A stretch of 63,978 nt of DNA from Burkholderiales bacterium (GTDB taxonomy: Bacteria > Pseudomonadota > Gammaproteobacteria > Burkholderiales > JAHFRG01). Shown one piece after another: positions 8,674 to 17,221 of this stretch. Made by a program: the position numbers and the translations under genes. The notes beneath the pieces were generated by a model that saw only the letters and a list, made by a program, of their open reading frames with translations, had not been told where the DNA came from and made no database searches. The stretch is taken from assembly GCA_035543335.1 (NCBI GenBank), contig DASZZH010000029.1, forward strand, positions 1 to 63,978. Reading direction: 5' to 3'. Each line of letters begins with the position of its first letter. Within the stretch, counting starts at the first letter, position 1.

Positions 8674-9498
8674 TTACTTAAACCATGATATTAATTTGTT
8701 CAACCAGTCGGCTTTGGCCGGGAAATCACGCAAGACCCGTACCAGAATCACCGACACATTATCGCGCCCGCCGTTGTCGTTGGCTATTTGCACCAGCTGC
8801 TGCGAGGCGAGCGGTAGATTCGCCTGCAGGCCCATCAACGCCAGATGCAGTTCTTCGTCCTCCACCATGTCGCTCAAGCCGTCCGAACATAGCAAGTAAA
8901 TATCGCCCGGCAGCGCTTCGTAAGTATGAATCTCCGGTTCGACTTCGGGGTCGATCCCCAGGGCGCGCGTCACCAGGTTCTTGTTCTGCGACAGCTTCGC
9001 CATTTCCTCGGTAATCATGCCGGAGTCAATTTGTTCCTGCAACAGCGAATGATCCCGTGTGATCTGCTTGAATTCTTCTCCGCGCAGGCGGTACAGCCGC
9101 GAATCGCCGATGTGCGCCACGCTTACGCGATTATCATAAAACAGCCCTGCCACCAGCGTGGTGCCCATGCCCGCATACAGCGGTTGGCTTTTTGCCGCCT
9201 GGTAAATCGAGGTGTTGGCGCCGGCGATGTGCTCTTTCAACATTTTCACCGCCATCGGCTCGCCGCTCGCCGGCTCGATCTGCCCCGGATCCGTCGTCTG
9301 CAGCGCCTGTCTAAGCGTGGCGCCGAGCATAGCGGTGGCAATCCCGCTGGCCACTTCACCGGCATTATACCCTCCCATGCCGTCGGCGAGGATAACAAAT
9401 CCGCTTGCGTCATCCGCCGCGATACTGTCCTCGTTGAGCATGCGCACCATTCCGGGATCGGTGGCCGTCGCGACTTCCAGCGCCTTGCTCAAATTCAT
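8674..9498 (-). CDS. PP2C-family Ser/Thr protein phosphatase
   Basis: 274 residues from the ATG at 9498. A longer frame upstream is the shadow of the CHASE2 gene. PP2C metal and phosphate motifs are in order: RMLNEDS, ILADGMGGYNAGE, VAHIGDSRLYR, LCSDGLSDMV and GGRDNVSVI. It is a soluble Mn/Mg-dependent phosphatase of the Stp/PrpC type, about the usual length plus a short amphipathic tail (WLNKLISWFK). Only 10 bp separate it from the preceding CHASE2 gene, and the FHA gene follows at 16 bp, so the three form an operon. The expected role is to reverse phosphorylation by the kinase encoded just upstream, which has lost its catalytic domain in this sequence. Confidence 0.92.
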   Translation of the reverse strand: MNLSKALEVATATDPGMVRMLNEDSIAADDASGFVILADGMGGYNAGEVASGIATAMLGATLRQALQTTDPGQIEPASGEPMAVKMLKEHIAGANTSIYQAAKSQPLYAGMGTTLVAGLFYDNRVSVAHIGDSRLYRLRGEEFKQITRDHSLLQEQIDSGMITEEMAKLSQNKNLVTRALGIDPEVEPEIHTYEALPGDIYLLCSDGLSDMVEDEELHLALMGLQANLPLASQQLVQIANDNGGRDNVSVILVRVLRDFPAKADWLNKLISWFK

Positions 9499-9508
9499 GC
9501 GCACTCTC

Positions 9509-10282
9509 TCAGATCGTGATGTCCACGGTTTCCCAGCTTGCCATGCATTGCTTGAGCGCTTGCGCCATTTCCGCGCCGGTCTGGTAGCGTTCCTCGGCGT
9601 TTTTCGCCAGCGCATTCTTGCCGAATTCGGCAAGCGGAATCAGCGCCGAGGTCGTGGGGTCAGGCAGCAAACCATCGAACACCGCGGCGACTTTACCCTC
9701 GACGTTGGAAAGCCCGTTCTTCTCTACGAATTCCGGCAGCGGCTGGTCCGGCTTGCCGCGCGGCTCGCCGAGTTGGAACAGCATGGCAAGCAGCACGTTG
9801 TTCGCCTGCGCAATGCTCTCGCTAAGCTTAAGGTCGCTGTTCAAGTTCTGCTCCGCTTCTTTGAGCAGCGTCTCGATTTGCGACACCTCCTGTTGTACCG
9901 AGGGATCGGTATTGTTTTTTATGCCGGAATTGGCGAGGACCTGGTTGAGTTTGCTGATGTAGACGAGGCCGGGGTCGATCTGCGGCTCGGAAAAAAATAC
10001 CGTGTTGCCGATCACCTTGGCTTTGGCGGAAGCCAGGAGATCGATCATCTTCGCGTGCACTTCGCGCGACCACGGCCAGCGGCCGATGTTGGCGATACTC
10101 TGGTCGTCAATCGCAATCACCGCCACTTTGTCGCTGGGGCTGCGCGAGGACGCCTGGACAGCGAGGTCATAGGCCTTGCGCTCCAGGCTTTGGATAAGAT
10201 CGCTGCCGCTGGCGAAAATCAGCACGATCGCAACAATGAGCCCGAGGAACCAGTCAGCCTTCCAAAATGCGGTTTTTCTCAT
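9509..10282 (-). CDS. CHASE2 sensor fragment fused in frame to the last residues of a Ser/Thr kinase (internal deletion)
   Basis: 257 residues. The N-terminus has one membrane helix (about 10-28) and the beginning of a CHASE2 domain (VAVIAIDDQSIANIGRWPWS). After a helical stretch it reaches SALIPLAEFGKNALA, and then at once KNAEERYQTGAEMAQALKQC. That tail matches the final subdomain of a Hanks-type kinase, with its conserved Arg in ERYQ. The rest of CHASE2, its C-terminal membrane helices and nearly the whole kinase domain are missing. The fusion point is about 9601-9620. The start has a good AGGAG site. It leads the PP2C/FHA operon. Read as a deletion derivative of a CHASE2-kinase; the encoded protein cannot be a kinase. 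Confidence 0.8.
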   Translation of the reverse strand: MRKTAFWKADWFLGLIVAIVLIFASGSDLIQSLERKAYDLAVQASSRSPSDKVAVIAIDDQSIANIGRWPWSREVHAKMIDLLASAKAKVIGNTVFFSEPQIDPGLVYISKLNQVLANSGIKNNTDPSVQQEVSQIETLLKEAEQNLNSDLKLSESIAQANNVLLAMLFQLGEPRGKPDQPLPEFVEKNGLSNVEGKVAAVFDGLLPDPTTSALIPLAEFGKNALAKNAEERYQTGAEMAQALKQCMASWETVDITI

Positions 10283-10710
10283 CCCTGAACTCCTTATTAT
10301 TTTTATATTGTAGGCAAGCTTTTAAGTTTTAGTTTACACATTTTACGATATTCATTTGTAAAGTATACGTTTTTTTGCATCGTAAAGCGCGACCACTAAA
10401 CGATAAAATTTAAAGAAATCAAACATTAATCCGGCACTAAACGGCAATCAAGCTCTGCCGTGAGTTGTGTTAAACCATGCACCTGTTGCGCCCCGGTGCA
10501 AGTACTATATTTAGTCGCTCAACAAGAGAGCGCTCACCCGCATTTCTCCGGCGATGTGGCGAGCCGCGAGCGCAATCGCCACCGCATTGTCGCCGGAAAC
10601 CCAGAGCCGGCTGAAAAAACACGGGAAGATCTGGAAACGAAAAAGCCGGGGGTTTTTCACCACCCGGCTTCGCCGGTGACAGGTTTCTTTAAACCGTCAA
10701 TCCATGCTCG
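10283..10710. other. 428-bp gene-free gap, AT-rich at its left half
   Basis: No convincing gene. 10300-10440 is much more AT-rich than its surroundings and should hold the promoter of the CHASE2/PP2C/FHA operon, although no clear -35/-10 pair could be fixed. It contains an inverted repeat TTTACGAT (10342-10349) / ATCGTAAA (10379-10386) and a 9-base direct repeat CACTAAACG at 10394 and 10435. The right part holds the tctA terminator. A short plus-strand frame over 10460-10714 has no coding character. Confidence 0.5.
10640..10668 (-). terminator. Rho-independent terminator after tctA
   Basis: On the minus strand a GCCGGG/CCCGGC 6-bp GC stem with a 12-base loop is followed at once by TTTTT. It starts about 43 bases after the tctA stop codon and closes the tctCBA operon. 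Confidence 0.75.
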
Positions 10711-12240
10711 CTAGGTAATTCCGCCGGCTTTCCCCGCAGCGCGGATTTTGCGCCACAACATCGAAATCAGGGGCCAGAACAATAGGAATAGAGACAGCCC
10801 TGTGAGACTGCCGACCAGGCCGTTCGAAAAGAACACAGTCATGTCGCCCTGCGATCCCTTGATGGCGTTGCGGAAGTTCTCCTCGGCGCGATCGCCGAGC
10901 ACCAGCGCCAGCACTAGGGGCGCGAGCGGGTAATCCAGCTTCTTGAACACATAGCCGAGCACGCCAAACACCACCATTAGGTAGACGTCGAACATCGAGT
11001 TATGCACGGTGTAGGCGCCGATGGCGCAGATCACCATGATCACCGGCGCGATGATCGAGAACGGAATGCGCAAAATCGCCGCGAACAGCGGCACACAGGT
11101 AAGCACCACCAGCAACCCGGCGATGTTGCCGATGTACATGCTGGCGATGAGGCCCCAGACGAAGTCCTTCTGCTCAATGAACAGCAGCGGCCCCGGTTGC
11201 AGGCCCCAAATCAGCAGTCCGCCCAGCAGCACCGCAGCGGTCGGAGAGCCGGGTACGCCGAGCGTGATCATCGGCAGCAGCGCCGAGGTGCCGGCGGCAT
11301 GGGCCGCCGTCTCTGGCGCCACCACGCCCTCGATCTTGCCGGTGCCGAACTCGTGGCCGTCCTTCGAGAACCGCTTCGCCAAGCCATAGCTCATGAACGA
11401 GGCGGGGGTGGCGCCGCCCGGTACGATTCCCATGAGACAGCCGACGATGCACGAACGCAGGCTGGTGACCCAGTACTTCGGCAGCTCTTTCCAGGTCTGG
11501 AACACAACCTTTGGATTGAGTTTTGCGCTGGTGCCCTTGAATGCAAGCCCTTCCTCGAGCGTGAGCAGTATCTCGCCGATGCCGAACAGCCCGATGACCG
11601 CGATCAGGAAGTCGAATCCCTTGAGCAGGTCGGTGAAGCCGAAGGTCAGGCGCAACTGGCCTGTGACACTGTCCAGGCCGACAGCGGCGAGCGCGAAACC
11701 GATCATCATTGAGGCGATAGTTTTGAACGCATTCCCCCCGCTCATGCCGACGAAGGCGCAGAAGGTCAGCAAATAGACCGAGAAATATTCCGGCGGCCCG
11801 AAAGCGAGCGCGAACTTCGCCACCAACGGCGATAGGAACGTGATCACGATCACGGCGAACAGTGCACCGACGAATGACGAGGTAAATGCCGCAGTCAGCG
11901 CGTTTCCGGCCCTGCCATGCTGCCCCAGCGGATAGCCGTCGAACGTTGTGGCGACCGACCACGGCTCGCCCGGAATGTTGAACAATATCGAGGTGATGGC
12001 GCCGCCGAACAGCGCCCCCCAGTAGATGCACGATAGCAGGATAATTGCCGAAGTGGTGCCGCCGGGCTGCTGCGCCATGGTGAACGTGAGAGGCAGCAGG
12101 ATGGCGACGCCGTTGGCGCCGCCCAGGCCGGGAAGCACGCCGATGATGATGCCCAGTACCACGCCGATCAGCATCAGCATCAGGTTAAACGGGGACAGCG
12201 CGACCCCGAAGCCGTGCATCAGCGCAGTAATTTCTTCCAC
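10711..12240 (-). CDS. tctA: Tripartite tricarboxylate transporter, large membrane subunit TctA
   Basis: 509 residues with about a dozen hydrophobic helices. TctA signatures are GVLPGLGGANGVAILLPLTF near residue 40 and LGVPGSPTAAVLLGGLLIWG around 330. It forms the inner-membrane channel of a secondary transporter that takes up citrate or other carboxylates handed over by a periplasmic receptor. It follows the small subunit gene by 15 bp, and the order receptor-small-large (tctC, tctB, tctA) is the usual one. A terminator follows. The substrate is not readable from sequence. Confidence 0.94.
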   Translation of the reverse strand: MEEITALMHGFGVALSPFNLMLMLIGVVLGIIIGVLPGLGGANGVAILLPLTFTMAQQPGGTTSAIILLSCIYWGALFGGAITSILFNIPGEPWSVATTFDGYPLGQHGRAGNALTAAFTSSFVGALFAVIVITFLSPLVAKFALAFGPPEYFSVYLLTFCAFVGMSGGNAFKTIASMMIGFALAAVGLDSVTGQLRLTFGFTDLLKGFDFLIAVIGLFGIGEILLTLEEGLAFKGTSAKLNPKVVFQTWKELPKYWVTSLRSCIVGCLMGIVPGGATPASFMSYGLAKRFSKDGHEFGTGKIEGVVAPETAAHAAGTSALLPMITLGVPGSPTAAVLLGGLLIWGLQPGPLLFIEQKDFVWGLIASMYIGNIAGLLVVLTCVPLFAAILRIPFSIIAPVIMVICAIGAYTVHNSMFDVYLMVVFGVLGYVFKKLDYPLAPLVLALVLGDRAEENFRNAIKGSQGDMTVFFSNGLVGSLTGLSLFLLFWPLISMLWRKIRAAGKAGGIT

Positions 12241-12255
12241 CGTGTCTCGATCCAG

Positions 12256-12759
12256 CTAGTTCAGACCGAGCGCGGCTTCAAGCGGACCCTTGGGCAGGGG
12301 CAACCTGAACCACGTCTCGAAAATCAGAAAGAAGGCCACGCTCACCCCCAACGACACCGGCACGATCTTCACCCAGGAATACTTGCCCAGCCACCACATG
12401 AAATAGGCGATGTAGAGGGTCGAGGCCAGGTACAGGCCAAGGTAGCGGACTAGGCCGACATAAACGATGGTCGGCACCAGCACCACCATGACCAGCTTGA
12501 GCTGCTCTCGCGAGACAAACGACTTTGATCCGCCCGCCCGGTCGCGCAGAGCGAGCACTAGGTTTACCGCGCTGGAGACGCAAATGAGCAGGCCGATGTA
12601 AAACGGGAAGTATCCGGTCTGCGGGCCGCTATTCCCCCAACCCGCGCCGAGTCGGAAGCTGTCGTAGACCACCAATGCGCCGAACAGCAGCACGATGGCC
12701 GCCACCCAGACCTCTACGGTTTTCACGGATCCAGCTGACCGGTTGTTATCGTTTTCCAT
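12256..12759 (-). CDS. tctB: Tripartite tricarboxylate transporter, small membrane subunit TctB
   Basis: 167 residues from the ATG at 12759; a longer frame starting at 12813 has a less likely N-terminus. It has four hydrophobic segments (about 20-38, 55-75, 95-118, 130-152), the layout of TctB. In this transporter family the small subunit pairs with TctA in the inner membrane. It lies between the receptor gene (82-bp gap) and tctA (15-bp gap). Sequence conservation in this family is weak, so the call rests mainly on topology and position. Confidence 0.87.
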   Translation of the reverse strand: MENDNNRSAGSVKTVEVWVAAIVLLFGALVVYDSFRLGAGWGNSGPQTGYFPFYIGLLICVSSAVNLVLALRDRAGGSKSFVSREQLKLVMVVLVPTIVYVGLVRYLGLYLASTLYIAYFMWWLGKYSWVKIVPVSLGVSVAFFLIFETWFRLPLPKGPLEAALGLN

Positions 12760-12840
12760 GGCCGATTTCCAAACCGCACTCCCGACCAAGAGGGCCGGTA
12801 GTGGGCAAAACAACGCTTTGGATAAAAGCGTTTTGTTAAC

Positions 12841-13842
12841 TTATTGGGCGAGGAAACCCGCTTCTTTCATCAGTTGATAGTGGCGCTTCTCTTCCTGCGT
12901 CACCCAGGCCTTGTAGTCGTCTCCCTGCAGCGCCGTCTGGTTGAAGGCACCCTGTTCCATGAAATTCTTCCATTCCGGCGTGGCGCGCACTTTTTTCAGC
13001 ATATCGACGTAGAAGTTGCGCTGCTCCTCGGTGACACCGCCCGCCATGAAGATGCCGCGCAGCATCAGGTATTCGACATCGAGGCCTGAACTCTTGCAAG
13101 TAGGTATGTCGTACCAGGACATGGTTTCCGTGATCTTGTTTTTGTACGGCATGCGCTGGTTGTCGAATACACACAACGGCCGCAGCTTGCCGCCGCGCCA
13201 TTGAGCGACCGCTTCGATGGGATTATTGACTGTGGAATCCACGTGCTTGCCGACCAGTTGCACCGCTACCTCGCCGCCGCCCTTGTAGGAGATGTAGGTG
13301 AACTTGGCGCCGGTCTGCTTCTCTACCGCCACGGTGATGATCTCGTCCTCCTGCTTCGAGCCGGTGCCGCCCATCTTGAACTTGCCGGGGCCGGCGGCCT
13401 TGACCGCCTCTATGTATTCCTTGGCTGTCTTATAGGGCGTATCGGCGTTCACCCACAGCACGAACTGATCGAGCGCCATCATCGAGACAGGAGTGAGGTC
13501 CTTCCAGTTGAACGGAACACCGGTCGCAAGCGGCGTGGTGAACAAGTTGGACAGCGTGATGATGATCTTATGCGGGTCGCCCTTGCTGTCTTTAACATCC
13601 AGGAACCCTTCCGCTCCGGCGCCGCCGCCCTTGTTGATCACCACCATGGACTCCTTCATCAGGCCGTACTTCTTGACGATGCCGTCAATCATCCGCGCCA
13701 TCTGGTCGGCACCGCCGCCCGTACCCGCCGGCACGATAAACTCGACAGTCTTTGTCGGCTCCCAGGCCACTGCGGGCATGGCCAAGGCCATGGCGCAGCC
13801 AATGAATACCGTCATTGCGAATTGTTTAAAACCCATCTTCAT
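12841..13842 (-). CDS. tctC: Periplasmic tricarboxylate-binding receptor (TctC/Bug family)
   Basis: 333 residues with a clear Sec signal peptide (MKMGFKQFAMTVFIGCAMAL, cleavage after PAVA). The mature part begins with the Bug-family pattern EFIVPAGTGGGADQMARMI and contains the ligand-loop region KGGGAGAEGF. It binds a carboxylate in the periplasm and delivers it to TctAB. It is the first gene of the operon with an AAAGGAG ribosome binding site. The 157 bp upstream to uspA should carry the promoter, but I could not place it. The ligand is unknown; Bug proteins bind many carboxylates and amides. Confidence 0.92.
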   Translation of the reverse strand: MKMGFKQFAMTVFIGCAMALAMPAVAWEPTKTVEFIVPAGTGGGADQMARMIDGIVKKYGLMKESMVVINKGGGAGAEGFLDVKDSKGDPHKIIITLSNLFTTPLATGVPFNWKDLTPVSMMALDQFVLWVNADTPYKTAKEYIEAVKAAGPGKFKMGGTGSKQEDEIITVAVEKQTGAKFTYISYKGGGEVAVQLVGKHVDSTVNNPIEAVAQWRGGKLRPLCVFDNQRMPYKNKITETMSWYDIPTCKSSGLDVEYLMLRGIFMAGGVTEEQRNFYVDMLKKVRATPEWKNFMEQGAFNQTALQGDDYKAWVTQEEKRHYQLMKEAGFLAQ

Positions 13843-13999
13843 GTTTGATCTCCTTTTGGTGAGCAGGGATATTCCATTAATTTTTAAACGCGTTTTTACG
13901 GGAACAGTTTACATCTTTATGAGAGTAGCTCCCATAATACATCATCAGATTAAAACTCTTAACTTCCGTCAATAATCGGCGAAGGCGCCCATTCCGCGA

Positions 14000-14431
14000 T
14001 CACTTCACCAGCAGTACCGGCAAATCCGTCAGGTGGATCACCTTGGTGGCGACAGACCCCAGGAGCAGGCCGGATACCGAACCCAGGCCGCGTGTGCCCA
14101 TGAAGATCTGGACAACCCCCTTTTCCTTCGCATACTTGCAGATGACCTCGGCCTCGTCGCCTATCCCGATATGGTAGTGGTACTTGATGCCCGCGGCATC
14201 GAGTTTCTTGCGCGCGTCCGCCAAGGCGGCGAGCCCTTGCTCCCGGTGGTACTGCTGCACCTGGTCGTGCCCGAGATGGGAGGCCACATGCGCGGGAAAC
14301 GGGTGCTGGACGTTGAGCAGGTGTATTTCCACCCCGTCCTTGTACCAACCGAACTTCTTGATCAGTTGGTCAACCGCACGGCTCGAGGATTCCGAACCGT
14401 CCACCGGCACAAGCATTTTCAACATCCGCAT
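14000..14431 (-). CDS. Universal stress protein (UspA family)
   Basis: 143 residues, a single Usp domain. It starts with KMLVPVDGS and carries the nucleotide-binding pattern GTRGLGSVSGLLLGSVA near the C-terminus (G-x2-G-x9-G-S type), so an ATP-binding UspA/MJ0577-like member is likely. Soluble. It sits 48 bp after the TerC-family gene on the same strand and before the tct operon. The function is general stress adaptation by family; nothing points to a specific partner. Confidence 0.9.
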   Translation of the reverse strand: MRMLKMLVPVDGSESSSRAVDQLIKKFGWYKDGVEIHLLNVQHPFPAHVASHLGHDQVQQYHREQGLAALADARKKLDAAGIKYHYHIGIGDEAEVICKYAKEKGVVQIFMGTRGLGSVSGLLLGSVATKVIHLTDLPVLLVK

Positions 14432-14479
14432 CGCTCCCGATAATTTATTCAGATCTTGAGGCCGACAGCGCTCGCAGGG

Positions 14480-15262
14480 TCAATGCGGCGCCTTGGTCTT
14501 TTGTTCCTCGACCGCCAGGTCCACCATGCCTTCTTCCTTCGCCGCCCGCTTCCCTATCCACTTGCCAACCGCGACGATGATGGCTGCGCCGATCAGCCCG
14601 GCACCCGACAGTTCGAGCTTGGCGCCGAGTATCGAAAAAACTTCGATGTCAATCATCCAGTGGGCGTTGGCCGTGAACCACTCGACCACGACCAGGTCGG
14701 TCACCAACATTTCGCCGGCCACATAGCCGATCAGCGCCGCCCCGATCGTGACGATCACCGGGAAGCGCCCCATGAGTTTCATCAGAATGGTCGCGCCGAA
14801 GACCACCAGCGGGATGCTGATCGCCAGCCCGAGGATCAACAGCACGATGCTGCCTTTGGCCACCGCCGCCACGGCGACCACGTTGTCCAGACTCATCACC
14901 AGATCGGCGATGAGGATGGTCTTGATCGCCGCCCACAGATTGTCGCTCGATTCGACGTCGCCTTCGCCGCCGTCCTCGGGCACCAGCAATTTGACCGCGA
15001 TCCACAGCAACAGTGCGCCGCCGATCAACTTGAGCCAGGGCAGCTTGAGCAATTCGACCGCGACAATGGTGAGGATGATCCGCAGTACCACCGCCGCGCC
15101 GGCGCCCCAGATCACCGCCTGTGTCTGCTGGCGTGCGGGCAGCGAGCGCGCCGCGAGCGCGATCACCACCGCGTTGTCCCCCGACAGGATGATGTTGACC
15201 CAGATGATGGCCAGCAACCCGGTCCAGAACGCGGCGGTCTGCAGCTCGTTCAGGAATTCCAT
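14480..15262 (-). CDS. TerC-family integral membrane protein
   Basis: 260 residues with about seven membrane helices. Family markers are the N-terminal WVNIILSGDNAVVIALAAR and the second acidic motif LVMSLDNVVAVAAVA, each with Asp-Asn inside the membrane, typical of TerC/YjbE proteins implicated in metal ion (often manganese) export or co-translocational metalation. A charged cytoplasmic loop (PEDGGEGDVESSD) divides the halves and the tail is Lys-rich. GAGGAGG precedes the ATG by 10 bases. The 141 bp upstream contains a good -10 box. I saw no convincing yybP-ykoY manganese riboswitch there. Confidence 0.88.
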   Translation of the reverse strand: MEFLNELQTAAFWTGLLAIIWVNIILSGDNAVVIALAARSLPARQQTQAVIWGAGAAVVLRIILTIVAVELLKLPWLKLIGGALLLWIAVKLLVPEDGGEGDVESSDNLWAAIKTILIADLVMSLDNVVAVAAVAKGSIVLLILGLAISIPLVVFGATILMKLMGRFPVIVTIGAALIGYVAGEMLVTDLVVVEWFTANAHWMIDIEVFSILGAKLELSGAGLIGAAIIVAVGKWIGKRAAKEEGMVDLAVEEQKTKAPH

Positions 15263-15392
15263 GATTCGCGTTTCCTCCTCGATTTCCAGCTGCCTCTAGA
15301 CTAGCTCTGCGCTGGCACGCTTGACCGGCGAGCCGCTCGTCGCCGCCACGTAAGGAAAGAGCCGGTGGGTCCCGCCCGCACTGACGCGAAGA

Positions 15393-15398
15393 ATTATA
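15393..15398 (-). promoter_or_regulatory. Candidate -10 box for the TerC-family gene
   Basis: A perfect TATAAT on the minus strand lies 131 bp upstream of the TerC start and just after the fhs stop. No good -35 is present at 16-18 bases, so the promoter call is tentative. Confidence 0.3.
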
Positions 15399-15403
15399 CT
15401 GGA

Positions 15404-17080
15404 TCAGAACAACCCTACCACTTTGCCATCATCATCAAGATCGATTTTCTCCGCGGAAGGCACCTTGGGCAGTCCCGGCATGGTCATGATGTCGCCGCAA
15501 ATCATCACCACGAATTCAGCACCGGCAGCGAGACGGACTTCCCGGACATTGACGGTGTACCCGGTCGGCGCGCCGCGTACGCTAGCGTCCGCAGAGAACG
15601 AGTACTGTGTCTTCGCCACGCAGATCGGGTAGTGCCCGTAGCCATCCTCCTGCAGCTTCTTGATCTGCGCACGCACCTTGGCGTCCGCCGCGATGTCCGC
15701 CGCGCCGTAAATCTTGGTGGCAATCGCCTTCATCTTGTCCCACAGCGGCAGCGAGTCATCGTAGATATACTTGAAGTCGGTGGGGACGTTATCGATGAGA
15801 TTGACCACGGTGCGCGCCAGCTCCTCGGCGCCCTTGCCGCCGTCGGCCCAGTGCGTGGCGAGGATCACCGGCGCCTCGTGGTGCGCCATCTTCTGTTTGA
15901 GCAGCTCGATCTCGGCCAGCGTATCGAAATTGAAGCGGTTGATCGACACCACGCACGGCAACCCATAGTGATTGCGCACGTTGTTGACATGCCGCTCGAG
16001 ATTGGCGATGCCCTTCTCCAGCGCCGCCAGGTTTTCCTTGTTGAAGTCAGCGCGATCTACCCCGCCGTGGTACTTGAGGGCGCGGATGGTGGCGACGATC
16101 ACCACCGCATCGGGTCTAAGCCCCGCCTTGCGGCACTTGATGTCGATGAACTTTTCCGCTCCGAGGTCGGCGCCGAACCCGGCTTCGGTCACCACGTAAT
16201 CGGCGAGCTTGAGCGCGGTCCTGGTGGCGATCACCGAGTTGCAGCCGTGGGCGATGTTGGCGAACGGGCCGCCATGGATGAACGCCGGATTGTTCTCCAG
16301 CGTCTGCACCAGATTGGGCTTTAGCGCGTCCTTAAGCAGCACCGTCATCGCGCCATGGGCATTGAGCTCGCGCGCCCTGACCGGCTTCTGCTCGCGCGTA
16401 TAGCCGACCACGATGTTGCCCAAGCGGTTTTTCAGGTCCTTCAGCGAAGTGGCAAGGCAGAATATCGCCATCACTTCGGAAGCCACCACAATGTCAAATC
16501 CGTCCTGGCGCGGGTAACCGTTGGCCGTACCCCCCAGCGAAATCACGATATCGCGCAGCGCGCGGTCATTCATGTCCACCACTCGCCGCCAAGTGATGCG
16601 CCGCACGTCCAGCCCCAGCGCGTTGCCGTGGTGGATGTGGTTGTCCACCATCGCCGCAAGCAGATTGTTGGCTAAACCAATCGCGTTGAAGTCGCCGGTG
16701 AAATGCAAATTGATATCCTCCATTGGCACCACTTGCGCGTAGCCGCCGCCCGCAGCGCCGCCTTTCATGCCAAACACCGGGCCGAGAGAAGGCTCACGCA
16801 GGCAAATCACCGCTTTTATGCCGATTCGATTCAAGGCATCGCCCAGCCCCACGGTAGTGGTAGTTTTGCCTTCGCCCGCGGGGGTGGGAGTAATGGCAGT
16901 CACCAGGATCAGCTTGCCGTCAGGCTTATTGGCGAGACTGTCAACAAAATCCAGGGAAAGCTTGGCCTTGTAGTGGCCATAAGGCTCGAGATGTTCTTCG
17001 TCTATCCCGAGTTTTCCCTTTGCCAGTTGGGTAATGCGCTGCATCCTGGCTTTTTGAGCGATTTCGATGTCCGTCAGCAT
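15404..17080 (-). CDS. fhs: Formate-tetrahydrofolate ligase
   Basis: 558 residues from the ATG at 17080, the normal length. It carries the ATP-binding [14 protein letters not shown] near residue 65 and the family signature [20 protein letters not shown], followed by VNRFNFD and [17 protein letters not shown]. It joins formate to tetrahydrofolate using ATP, giving 10-formyl-THF. It follows the formate dehydrogenase genes on the same strand by 141 bp. Together they let formate be either oxidised to CO2 with NADH gain or fed into the C1-folate pool. The N-terminal extension of the frame beyond 17080 is not supported. AAAGGG precedes the chosen start. Confidence 0.96.
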   Translation of the reverse strand: MLTDIEIAQKARMQRITQLAKGKLGIDEEHLEPYGHYKAKLSLDFVDSLANKPDGKLILVTAITPTPAGEGKTTTTVGLGDALNRIGIKAVICLREPSLGPVFGMKGGAAGGGYAQVVPMEDINLHFTGDFNAIGLANNLLAAMVDNHIHHGNALGLDVRRITWRRVVDMNDRALRDIVISLGGTANGYPRQDGFDIVVASEVMAIFCLATSLKDLKNRLGNIVVGYTREQKPVRARELNAHGAMTVLLKDALKPNLVQTLENNPAFIHGGPFANIAHGCNSVIATRTALKLADYVVTEAGFGADLGAEKFIDIKCRKAGLRPDAVVIVATIRALKYHGGVDRADFNKENLAALEKGIANLERHVNNVRNHYGLPCVVSINRFNFDTLAEIELLKQKMAHHEAPVILATHWADGGKGAEELARTVVNLIDNVPTDFKYIYDDSLPLWDKMKAIATKIYGAADIAADAKVRAQIKKLQEDGYGHYPICVAKTQYSFSADASVRGAPTGYTVNVREVRLAAGAEFVVMICGDIMTMPGLPKVPSAEKIDLDDDGKVVGLF

Positions 17081-17221
17081 GTATCTACCCTTTCTTTGAA
17101 AAACGGTTTTCCTCCCTAATCCGCTTATGATTAAGACGGCTTGCAGGGCATGTTCTGGTTTACCCGGTAAGCCGGGTTGCAATGGCGGGAATGGCTCAAC
17201 CCGGGTCGAATTACTGGCGAA

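Noticed and set aside
10460..10714. 84-codon plus-strand frame
   Set aside because: It spans the tctA terminator and has no ribosome binding site or conserved feature.
15263..15403. yybP-ykoY manganese riboswitch upstream of the TerC-family gene
   Set aside because: The conserved riboswitch core was not found in this leader despite the common association.
17166..17182. ACCCGG/CCGGGT hairpin after fdhA as a terminator
   Set aside because: It has a perfect stem but no following T-run on the minus strand; it may only be a small palindrome.
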